Below, in pieces: positions 1 to 6,777 of a stretch of 64,000 nt of DNA; position 1 is the stretch's first letter, and the number at the start of each line of letters is the position of its first letter. Origin of the DNA: Corynebacterium marinum DSM 44953 (GTDB lineage: Bacteria > Actinomycetota > Actinomycetes > Mycobacteriales > Mycobacteriaceae); the NCBI RefSeq assembly GCF_000835165.1, contig NZ_CP007792.1:32095-96094 (forward strand), given 5' to 3'. Under the pieces are notes generated by a model. It was not told the origin of the DNA and searched no databases. It saw nothing but the letters and a program-made list of their open reading frames with translations. A program made the position numbers and the translations under genes.

Positions 1-422
1 CCGCTGCTGAGGCTGCCGCCGCGCAGGCCCCGTCCGCCTCTGTGGTCAAGCCCACCGAGGGCACCTTCACCTCCGGTTTCGGTATGCGCTGGGGCAGCCT
101 TCACGCCGGCCTCGACATCGCCAACGTCGTGGGTACCCCGATTCTCGCCGCCATGGGCGGCACCGTCATCGACTCCGGTCCGGCCTCCGGTTTCGGCCAG
201 TGGATCCGCATCCAGCACGACGATGGCTCCATTGCCGTCTACGGCCACATGGAAACCCTCGACGTCAGCGTCGGCGAGCAGGTCACCGCCGGCCAGAAGA
301 TCGCCGGTATGGGTAACCGAGGTTTTTCCACCGGGTCCCACCTGCATTTTGAGCTCTACCCCACCGGCAGCGGCGCCGTCGACCCTGCCCCCTGGTTCGC
401 CCAGCACGGCATCACCTTCTAA
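1..422 (+). CDS. M23-family peptidase, 3' part only
   Basis: The reading frame is open through the left edge, so the start lies outside the window and only the C-terminal catalytic domain is seen. It is a LytM/M23 zinc metallopeptidase domain, which acts on peptidoglycan cross-bridges outside the membrane. The zinc-ligand pattern is present: an H in GSLHAGLDIA, the D of that same strand, and the terminal HLHFELYP motif. The visible protein is almost identical to the C-terminal half of the complete gene at 10244-10990 (same GMRWGSLH, VYGHMETLDVS and GFSTGSHLHFE stretches and the same GITF end). The two copies are direct repeats about 10.57 kb apart. The GTG at 42 is internal to the frame and is not proposed as the start. 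Confidence 0.9.
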   Translation, partial: AAEAAAAQAPSASVVKPTEGTFTSGFGMRWGSLHAGLDIANVVGTPILAAMGGTVIDSGPASGFGQWIRIQHDDGSIAVYGHMETLDVSVGEQVTAGQKIAGMGNRGFSTGSHLHFELYPTGSGAVDPAPWFAQHGITF

Positions 423-447
423 CCCCACCCCACCGGCAAGAAAACCC

Positions 448-466
448 GGCCCTGACCCTCAGGGCC
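448..466 (+). terminator. Short GC hairpin after the first M23 gene
   Basis: Arms GGCCCTGA and TCAGGGCC are perfectly complementary with a 3-base loop, 26 bases after the stop codon. There is no clear T run, so it is only a possible terminator. Confidence 0.35.
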
Positions 467-536
467 GCGTCTGTGGCCGGGGTGTCGAACAGCCCCCCGC
501 TGATCGTGGGTTAGTGCGCTGAGTGCCTCGAGGCCT

Positions 537-556
537 AGTACAGGGGACTGTGTACT
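537..556 (+). promoter_or_regulatory. Inverted repeat, candidate operator of the CmtR-like regulator
   Basis: AGTACA (537-542) and TGTACT (551-556) form an inverted repeat with an 8-base spacer, ending 10 bases before the ATG of the ArsR-family gene. ArsR/SmtB repressors typically bind imperfect palindromes at their own promoters, so autoregulation is the likely meaning. This is inference from position and symmetry. Confidence 0.45.
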
Positions 557-566
557 GTCTATCGTT

Positions 567-899
567 ATGAGCACGGTGGCCCTGCCTCACATCTCCGCCT
601 TGTCCCGGATGGGCCATGCCCTGTCCGATGACACCCGGACCGGAATTTTGCTGGCCCTTCGCCACGGGCCGGCTCGACCGTCCGAGCTGGCCCGGCAGTT
701 GGATGTCTCCAAGCAGGTGATGTCGAATCAGTTGGCCTGCCTGCGCGGATGCGGACTGGTGGTCTCCACCCCGCAGGGGCGCAACGTCTGGTATTCGCTG
801 GCTGATCCTCGGCTGGGTCACGCCTTGGGCGAGTTGCTTGAGTTGGTGGTCACCATTGATCCGGCCTGCTGCTCGCCGGATGGATGCACCTGTTCATGA
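567..899 (+). CDS. ArsR/SmtB-family metal sensor, CmtR-like
   Basis: This 110-residue winged-helix repressor resembles mycobacterial CmtR, a Cd(II)/Pb(II) sensor. The CLRGCGLVV segment in the recognition-helix region carries the two Cys that bind metal in CmtR. The helix ARPSELARQLDVSKQVMSNQL is the DNA-reading unit. The C-terminus ends in a dense Cys cluster (CCSPDGCTCS), whereas CmtR uses a single C-terminal Cys, so the metal site may be richer or bind another thiophilic ion. It lies upstream of a DsbA/VKOR gene pair in the same direction, not of a metal ATPase. The start ATG directly follows a candidate operator. Family assignment is strong; the metal sensed is inferred. Confidence 0.85.
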   Translation: MSTVALPHISALSRMGHALSDDTRTGILLALRHGPARPSELARQLDVSKQVMSNQLACLRGCGLVVSTPQGRNVWYSLADPRLGHALGELLELVVTIDPACCSPDGCTCS

Positions 900-996
900 C
901 CCTCCCAGGTAGAGACTTCGTCGGCAGGTTGCCGGGCGACCCTGGGCCTGCTGCCTTGACACTCCTGATTCCCACGAAAGATAGAACGGAACCCTC

Positions 997-1704
997 GTGA
1001 GCACTCCCACCAACCCCACCACCTCCACCCGGCCGTCGGGAAACTGGAGAAAAGCCCAGATCATTGTCTGGGCATTGTTGGCCGTCGTCGTGATCGCCGG
1101 GATCGTGGCTTTCCTCCTCGGCCGGGCGGACTCCACTTCTGCGCCCGCCCCCGAAACTGTGGCCAGTGATGCTGGCCTGGTGGTGAGGGACAACAGTCGG
1201 GTGCTGTCCCAGGCGCCGAACGAGAAGGCTGTGCTGGTGGAGTTCCTCGACTTCGAGTGCGAGGCCTGCCGGGCGGCGTACCCCTTCGTGGAGGACCTGC
1301 GCGCAGAGTATTCCGACAGCGTCACCTTCATCCATCGTTACTTCCCGTTGCCGGGTCACCGCAACTCCCTGCCGGCGGCTGTGGCAGTGGAGGCCGCCGG
1401 CCAGCAGGGCCAGTACGAAGCGATGTATCACCGGATGTTCGAGACTCAGTCCGAGTGGGGCGAGTCCTCGGAGGACAACAGCGCGGTCTTCCGCGGCTTC
1501 GCCGAGGATCTGGGACTGGACATGGCCGCCTATGACGCCGCTGTCGCCGATCCGGCCACCGAGGAACGGGTCCAGCTCGATGTGGCCGACGGCAAGGCTT
1601 TGGGTGTGCCCGGCACCCCGACCTTTTTCCTCGACGGCCAGCTTTTGACTCCGGACTCCCTTGAGCAGTTCCGGGCCGAGGTCGACGCGGCTGCCGCCGA
1701 CTAA
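997..1704 (+). CDS. Membrane-anchored DsbA-like thiol oxidoreductase
   Basis: The 235-residue protein has a short cytoplasmic N-terminus, one membrane segment (about residues 22-42, rich in V, I, A) and an external thioredoxin-fold DsbA domain. The active-site motif is CEAC in LDFECEACRAAYPFVEDL, and the cis-Pro loop is GVPGTPTFFLDG. It probably introduces disulfides into secreted proteins. The GTG start at 997 is used; no strong ribosome site is visible. It ends 9 bases before a VKOR-family gene, its expected reoxidation partner, so the two form an operon behind the CmtR-like gene. Secreted copper proteins elsewhere in the window contain Cys pairs that could be its substrates. Confidence 0.85.
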   Translation: MSTPTNPTTSTRPSGNWRKAQIIVWALLAVVVIAGIVAFLLGRADSTSAPAPETVASDAGLVVRDNSRVLSQAPNEKAVLVEFLDFECEACRAAYPFVEDLRAEYSDSVTFIHRYFPLPGHRNSLPAAVAVEAAGQQGQYEAMYHRMFETQSEWGESSEDNSAVFRGFAEDLGLDMAAYDAAVADPATEERVQLDVADGKALGVPGTPTFFLDGQLLTPDSLEQFRAEVDAAAAD

Positions 1705-1713
1705 CCCGAACCC

Positions 1714-2367
1714 ATGACGCACTCACCCACCGCCGAAGACGAAACTGAGGTTCTCGTGACCGAGACGAACACTGCCACCTCTTTGCCGGCCGTCGCCCGT
1801 GACCGTCCTTTCGCCCTCATCCTGTTGATCACCGGTGTGATCGGATGGGTGGCCTCGGGCATCCTGGTGCTCGAACGCCTGGCCCTCTATGAGGACGCTG
1901 AGCATGTCACCACCTGTGACATCAACGCGTTGGTTTCCTGTGGAAAGGTGATGGGCACCTGGCAGTCCGAACTGCTCGGCTTCCCCAACCCCCTGATCGG
2001 CATCGTCGCTTTCGCCGTGGTCATCACCACGGCGATGGCCATGCTGTCCGGGGCCCGCTTCGCTGACTGGTACTGGGGGGCTCTGCAGGCAGGGGTGACC
2101 GTGGGCCTGCTGTTCATCGTGTGGTTGTGGTACCAGGCCCTGTTCGTCATCCATATTCTCTGCCTGTACTGCCTGGTGGTGTGGGCCATGATGGTTCCGC
2201 TGTTCATCCTGCTTACCGTGCGCAACCTCGCTCATGGGCTCTTCCCCGCTTCCCCTGCTGTGGTGCGGTTTTCCTCCCAATGGGCGGGCACCCTGATCGC
2301 CGTGGTCTACGTCGCCGTCGCAGCCTCGGTGTTTTTCAGTTTCTACTCGGATTTCATCACTCTTTGA
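1714..2367 (+). CDS. Vitamin K epoxide reductase (VKOR) family protein
   Basis: This 217-residue integral membrane protein has about five hydrophobic segments. VKOR proteins in actinobacteria take the place of DsbB, reoxidising DsbA-type partners and passing electrons to quinone. The loop Cys pair (CDINALVSCG, around residues 69-77) and the CLYC quinone-site motif (around residue 149) are both visible. It follows the DsbA-like gene by 9 bases, fitting a two-gene oxidative-folding operon. An in-frame GTG at 1756 is an alternative start that would remove a 14-residue acidic N-terminus. Confidence 0.9.
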   Translation: MTHSPTAEDETEVLVTETNTATSLPAVARDRPFALILLITGVIGWVASGILVLERLALYEDAEHVTTCDINALVSCGKVMGTWQSELLGFPNPLIGIVAFAVVITTAMAMLSGARFADWYWGALQAGVTVGLLFIVWLWYQALFVIHILCLYCLVVWAMMVPLFILLTVRNLAHGLFPASPAVVRFSSQWAGTLIAVVYVAVAASVFFSFYSDFITL

Positions 2368-2611
2368 TCCTGGTGATCGGCCGGTGCTGTTGTCGCAGCT
2401 ACCCCGGGAGGAAGGGGGTCGTAACCAGCAGACGGAGACAAAATATCTGCCTCTGAGCTGTGGTCAGGTGTGATGCCCTCGGGGAGAAGGTTTCCGATAG
2501 TGACCACGGTGGTAGCAGTTTTCGGGATACCAGTCGGTGGGTTGAGGCTTAGGATGATCCTCAGAACGGATCTACCCGCGACGATGGCAATCGGTAAGGA
2601 GAATCCACTGG

Positions 2612-3320
2612 ATGTCTGCTCCCACTGGGCACCGTGACGAACCCCATGAGGCGGGTCATCATGCCCGGTTGAACTGGCTGCGTGCCGGTGTTCTCGGCGC
2701 CAATGACGGCATAGTCTCCATTGCGGCATTGTTACTGGGCGTTATCGCCACCGGCATGGGGGAGGGGGCGATTTTTCTTGCCGGGATGGCCTCGACCATC
2801 GCGGGTGCGGTGTCCATGGCGTTGGGTGAGTACGTGTCGGTCTCTGCTCAGCGGGACACCGAGAAGAAACTTTTGGCCCTGGAGCGCAGGGAACTGGCGG
2901 AGCAACCGGAAGAAGAGCGTCAGGAGCTTGTCGGCATCCTCACCGGGTACGGCGGCATCTCGCTAGAGACTGCCGATAGGGCCGCCCGCGAGATTGGCCA
3001 GAAGGACCCGTTGGCGGTCCATCTCCAGCTGGAGCTGGGAATGGACAGCGAGGAGCTGACCAGCCCGGTTGCCGCTGCCGTCTCGTCGGCTATCTCCTTT
3101 GTGCTCGGGGCTCTCCTGCCGTTGCTGTCGGTGTTCTTTGCCCCGGCGGGGGTCTGCGGTTGTCGTGGTCACCGTGGTCACTCTCGTGGCGTTGGCGTTG
3201 ACCGGGTTTATCTCCGCTTTCCTCTCCGGCACCTCGCGCATGCGGTCGTGTGCTCGTTTGGTGCTCGGAGGCGCCCTCGAACTGGCCATCACCTATGGCG
3301 TCGGCTCGTTGTTTGGTTAA
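2612..3320 (+). pseudogene. VIT1/CCC1-family transporter, frameshifted
   Basis: The first 180 or so codons encode a VIT1/CCC1-like membrane protein (LRAGVLGANDGIVSIAAL and GEYVSVSAQRDTEK motifs), a family that moves Fe or Mn out of the cytosol. The frame is lost at a run of five G (3148-3152). Shifting by one base restores the family ending (GFISAFLSGTSRMRSCARL and ITYGVGSLFG) up to a stop at 3320. The unshifted frame runs to 3334 as unrelated sequence. The intact paralogue at 60456-61178 shows what the full protein should look like. The start ATG has an AAGGAG site 9 bases upstream. This is either a real loss of function or an assembly error in the G run. Confidence 0.85.
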
Positions 3321-3495
3321 GGCCTCTGATCTGATCCAGGGCGTAGCCGGGGTGCCCTGGGCGAAAAAGACCCCTGATTCGACATTCCTTCGACTCCCGG
3401 CCGGCCCCACGGGAGGCGGTGATCGGTCGTACCTGTGCGAGATGGGTAGGTTTCCCGGATGAAGGACCGCGTCTCTCCCTCATTCTCGCCCGTCC

Positions 3496-3515
3496 CTATA
3501 CGGGCCGGGGTATAG
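3496..3515 (+). promoter_or_regulatory. Palindrome upstream of DUF302, CsoR-like operator candidate
   Basis: CTATAC (3496-3501) and GTATAG (3510-3515) flank a GC-only spacer. It resembles the three clear CsoR-type sites at 9212, 9617 and 22213 (TATACCC...GGGTATA) but is less perfect in the core. The 370 bases between the VIT relic and the DUF302 start hold no gene, and this is the only regulatory-looking element in them. Confidence 0.45.
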
Positions 3516-3690
3516 AAAATGCCCCAGTCTGTATACGATGAAGGCACGCCTCCAGCGTGACCACCCCGGAGGAGTTCACGGGAAAAGAGAGGAAAAGCTC
3601 TTCTTCTCCCTTGCCTGATCCACCCGACGCTGTCAGGCTGAAGGCGTCGAGTCATTGCGAAGTCACCGCCACGTTCTAAGGAGTCAGAGC

Positions 3691-4101
3691 ATGTCCTACA
3701 CCCACACTGTCACCGTGGCACTGTCCTACGAGGACGCCACCGCCCGCACCCGGGAAGCGCTGGCCGAGCAGGGATTTGGCGTGCTCACCGAGGTTGATAT
3801 CAAGGCCACCTTCCACAAGAAGCTCGGGGCTGCGGCCGCGGAGGCTGTGGGGGACTACGTCATCCTCGGTGCCTGCAACCCCACCCTGGCCAGCAAGGCG
3901 CTGGCCGCCGAGCCCGAGCTCGGTGCCCTGCTGCCGTGCAACGTCGTTGTTCGCCGGGGTCCGGGGGATGAGCGGACCACGGTGGAGGCAATCGACCCGC
4001 AGACCATGGTGAAACTCAGCGCCAGTGACCAGGTCCGCGAGGTCGCCGACGACGCTGACACCCGACTGCAGGCGGCGTTGGAAGCCATCAGCGGCGCCTA
4101 A
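3691..4101 (+). CDS. DUF302 domain protein
   Basis: A 136-residue soluble protein of the DUF302 family, starting MSYTHTVTVALSYEDA. The start is fixed by an AAGGAG at 3678-3683. The family fold is an alpha/beta sandwich with no agreed function; it is often found beside thiol, sulfur or metal genes. The conserved core GFGVLTEVDIKATFHKKLG and the YVILGACNPTLASKAL stretch with its single Cys are both present. A lipoprotein gene of the DUF305 family follows 122 bases downstream. The palindrome at 3496-3515 could place it under copper control. Function cannot be named from sequence. Confidence 0.85.
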   Translation: MSYTHTVTVALSYEDATARTREALAEQGFGVLTEVDIKATFHKKLGAAAAEAVGDYVILGACNPTLASKALAAEPELGALLPCNVVVRRGPGDERTTVEAIDPQTMVKLSASDQVREVADDADTRLQAALEAISGA

Positions 4102-4223
4102 GCCGGTCTTCACCACCCTGGACCTGGGGCAGGCGTGGTTATGTGGAAGTGGTTGGGCCGGTGAGAAGGCCTAGCTCGATGAATCGTGTAGTCCTCGCCT
4201 GATATCTGATCCCGAAAGGCACC

Positions 4224-4910
4224 ATGATGAAGCGCACCATCACATTGTCCACCCTCACCCTGGTCGCCGCCTTGACCCTGGCCGCCTGTGGCCAGGGAGC
4301 CGAGACGGGGGACACTGGCACCCTGACCACGAGTACCGAGACGGTCACTCGTTCCACAGAGACCACCACCGGAACGACCACGGCTCAGGCCCCGGGGGAG
4401 ATTGCGGGCGAGCACAACAACGCGGACGTTATGTTCACCCGCATGATGATCCCTCATCACCAGCAGGCCCTGGAGATGAGCGAGATCCTCCTGGCCAAGG
4501 ACGACATCCCTGGTGAGGTCGCCGGCTTCGCCGAGAGGGTGGTCGATACCCAAACCGCTGAAATCGACCAGATGAACGCCATGCTCGAGACCTGGGACTG
4601 GCAACCGGGCTCCGGCAACATGGGCAACATGGGCTCCGGCAACATGGGCAACATGGGCTCCGGCAACATGGGCGACATGGGCGACATGATGGACCGAGAG
4701 GGCATGACCGCACTGGAGAATGCGGAAGGCGCCGAGGCAGTTCGTCTCTACCTCGAGCACATGATCCCCCATCACGAAGGGGCCATCGACATGGCCCGCA
4801 ATCAAGTCAACAACGGCGACAACCCCCAGGCCATCGCCCTGGCAGAGCAGATGATCACCACTCAGGAAGCCGAAATCACCGAGATGAAGCAGATGCTCCA
4901 GAACCTGTAA
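4224..4910 (+). CDS. DUF305 lipoprotein with Met-rich insert
   Basis: A 228-residue exported lipoprotein: signal peptide with lipobox LAAC near residue 24, a Thr/Glu-rich linker, then a DUF305 four-helix domain. The pairs MMIPHHQQALEMSEILLAKDD and MIPHHEGAIDMA are the paired family helices with exposed Met and His. DUF305 includes the cyanobacterial copper protein CopM, so envelope copper binding is the likely role. Between the helices lies a Gly-Asn-Met insert encoded by three 24-base tandem repeats, which adds at least six Met residues as possible Cu(I) ligands. A strong terminator follows the stop. A paralogue lacking the repeats sits at 24952-25614. Confidence 0.88.
   Translation: MMKRTITLSTLTLVAALTLAACGQGAETGDTGTLTTSTETVTRSTETTTGTTTAQAPGEIAGEHNNADVMFTRMMIPHHQQALEMSEILLAKDDIPGEVAGFAERVVDTQTAEIDQMNAMLETWDWQPGSGNMGNMGSGNMGNMGSGNMGDMGDMMDREGMTALENAEGAEAVRLYLEHMIPHHEGAIDMARNQVNNGDNPQAIALAEQMITTQEAEITEMKQMLQNL
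4608..4679 (+). repeat. Three 24-base tandem repeats inside the DUF305 gene
   Basis: Units start at 4608, 4632 and 4656. The first two are identical and the third has one base change (AAC to GAC). Each encodes Gly-Ser-Gly-Asn-Met-Gly-Asn/Asp-Met, so unit number sets the count of Met ligands. Confidence 0.9.
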
Positions 4911-4930
4911 CTGACCTTCGCCAATCCGAG

Positions 4931-4968
4931 AAATGATCGCCCTGGTCGCCATCAGGGCGATCATTTTT
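4931..4968 (+). terminator. Rho-independent terminator after DUF305
   Basis: A perfect 14-base stem (AAATGATCGCCCTG with its complement at 4953-4966), an 8-base loop and a T tract, 20 bases after the stop codon. Confidence 0.9.
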
Positions 4969-5141
4969 CAGTCTCGGGCAACGGGGCTCTTTAAAGCGCC
5001 TCGGCCTAGCTTGTTATGAGTCCAGCCGACCGACTGCCGTCGCAATGGCAGTCGCCCCTGTGAAAGCGGAGATCAGCGAGGAGCGCTGGCCGGTGTGCGG
5101 CTCTGGGCTTTGGGACACGAAAACCGACACTAGGGCGCGTC

Positions 5142-6150
5142 TAGGTCGTGTTACGAAAGTCCGGTGAACACGTCGGCGTGTCCTGAAAAGTAAAGAAGGT
5201 TTCCCGCGCACGCTGTTGGTGTCTAATCATCAACCCGCACAAAGAAACCTTCGATGCCTACAGTACCGACCTCTGCCCGCCACGACCTCACCAACGCCGA
5301 ATGGGACCTGCTGGACCCCCTGCTACCAGCAGCGTCCCCCACCGGCAGGCCCCGCACCTGGGGCTTAAGATCCCTGGTCAACGGCATCTTCTTTCGTATC
5401 CGTACCGGCTGCCCGTGGCGGGACGTCCATGAACGCTACGGACCCTGGTGGCGGGTCTATGACTTGTTCGTCCGTCTCCGGGCCGACGGGGTGTGGCAGG
5501 ACGTGCATACCCGGTTGCTTGCCCAGGCCCAGCACACCGGAAAGCTCTCCTGGGAGGTCAGCGTCGATTCCACGACCAGCCTCGGGCATGTCCACGCCGC
5601 AGGTGCGCGCAACGACAGTGCCACCCGGCACTCGGGGGAGCCGGCCCATCATGGCTTCGGCCGCTCCCGTGGCGGGTGGTCGACGAAGATCCACGTCGGG
5701 GTCAACGCCGACTGCGGGGTGATGTCGCTGGTGATCACCCCTGGTCAGGCAGGGGATGGGCCGCAGATGGTGCCGGTGCTCGAGAAGATCCGGGTGCCGT
5801 CCGCCAGACGTGGCCGGCCGCGGCGTCGTCCCGACCGGGTGCTGGCGGATAAGGCGTATTCCTCACGCGCCAACCGGAAGTATCTCAGGTCACGAGGAAT
5901 CAAGGCCACGATCTCCCAGCCCAGGGACCAGGTCGCCCACCGTCGACGCAGAGGATCGGCTGGTGGCCGACCCCCTGCTTTCGATACCGTGGCCTACCGG
6001 CGTCGCAACGCCGTGGAGCGAGGTATCAACAGGATCAAGCAGCACCGCGGGTGTGCCACGCGTTTCGACAAACTAGCGGTGCACTTCGAGGCGACGGTTC
6101 AGCTGGCGGTGATCCGGTACTGGTTGAAACGACTTTCGTAACACGACCTA
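5142..6150 (+). mobile_element. Intact IS5-family insertion sequence
   Basis: Perfect 19-base terminal inverted repeats lie at 5142-5160 (TAGGTCGTGTTACGAAAGT) and 6132-6150. If the outer TA on each side is the target duplication, the element proper is 5144-6148 with 17-base ends, as in the IS427 group. It carries one full-length transposase. The flanks (4990-5141 and 6151-6340) do not join into a gene I recognise. Confidence 0.9.
5254..6141 (+). CDS. IS5-family transposase
   Basis: A 295-residue DDE transposase in a single frame. The N-terminal DUF4096-type domain (LTNAEWDLLDPLLP and GCPWRDVHERYG) is followed by the catalytic domain: D in SVDSTTSLGH, D in VLADKAYSS and E in NAVERGINRIKQHRG. 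All catalytic residues are present and length is normal, so the element may be active. The stop codon lies inside the right terminal repeat. Confidence 0.93.
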   Translation: MPTVPTSARHDLTNAEWDLLDPLLPAASPTGRPRTWGLRSLVNGIFFRIRTGCPWRDVHERYGPWWRVYDLFVRLRADGVWQDVHTRLLAQAQHTGKLSWEVSVDSTTSLGHVHAAGARNDSATRHSGEPAHHGFGRSRGGWSTKIHVGVNADCGVMSLVITPGQAGDGPQMVPVLEKIRVPSARRGRPRRRPDRVLADKAYSSRANRKYLRSRGIKATISQPRDQVAHRRRRGSAGGRPPAFDTVAYRRRNAVERGINRIKQHRGCATRFDKLAVHFEATVQLAVIRYWLKRLS

Positions 6151-6343
6151 ATGGTGGACCACCAGGTATCGATACCCAGGACGGTGCTGTTGCCAAACTC
6201 GGGGTTCTGAGGGAGTGGGCGGGGAATGACCACGGGTATGGGGCATCTTCCCGGGTCGCCATTTCCCTCGGGAGGTCATCTCGTGGTCACTACGCTGGTA
6301 CTGCCGTTATGGACTCAGCTACCGGGACAGGTTGTTCGTTCGC

Positions 6344-6688
6344 TCAGGAGCGGGCGAAGCGGGCGATGGCATCGGTGACTTCCTGGAGCTTCGCGTCCGC
6401 TGCCTCGTCTCCCAGCTGGATAGCCTCGTACATGCAGTGCTTTATGTGGTCATCGAGCAGACCCAGGGCGACATTGCGCAGGGCGGAGTTGACCGCGGAG
6501 ACCTGGGTGAGGATATCGATGCAGTACTGCTCTTCGTCGACCATGCGGTGTATGCCCCTGACCTGGCCCTCGATGCGCTTGAGGCGGGCAAGGTAGCGGT
6601 CCTTGTCGGTGATGTAGCCGTGGGTGGTGTGGCAGGTGCCTGCCGCTTCGTCAATAGGGACGGTCTGATCAGGGGTGAGGGCATTCAT
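6344..6688 (-). CDS. csoR: CsoR-type copper-sensing repressor
   Basis: A 114-residue all-helical repressor of the CsoR/RcnR family. The Cu(I) ligands are visible as the Cys of DEEQYCIDIL and the His and Cys of DDHIKHCMYEA. The helix-1 signature YLARLKRIEGQVRGI is the DNA-facing region. Copper binding releases the repressor from its operator. The gene lies 89 bases downstream of copA on the same strand, and a clean operator sits upstream of copA, so a copA-csoR autoregulated operon is likely. AAGGAG lies 6 bases before the ATG. The N-terminal 25 residues (with CHTTHG) are an extension not needed for the fold. Confidence 0.93.
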   Translation of the reverse strand: MNALTPDQTVPIDEAAGTCHTTHGYITDKDRYLARLKRIEGQVRGIHRMVDEEQYCIDILTQVSAVNSALRNVALGLLDDHIKHCMYEAIQLGDEAADAKLQEVTDAIARFARS

Positions 6689-6777
6689 GGTGGTCTCCTT
6701 GCTAAAAGGGGGCCGGCCGGTAAGTCATGGGGTCAATAAGCAGTTCGATGAGGATGGCAGGCCTGAGGGAATGTGGA

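Noticed and set aside
850..1722. Long minus-strand frame of 290 codons
   Set aside because: It is antisense to the DsbA-like gene and has no domain; high G+C keeps such shadow frames open.
4990..6340. A gene split by the IS5 element
   Set aside because: Joining the flanks in any frame on either strand gives no recognisable protein.
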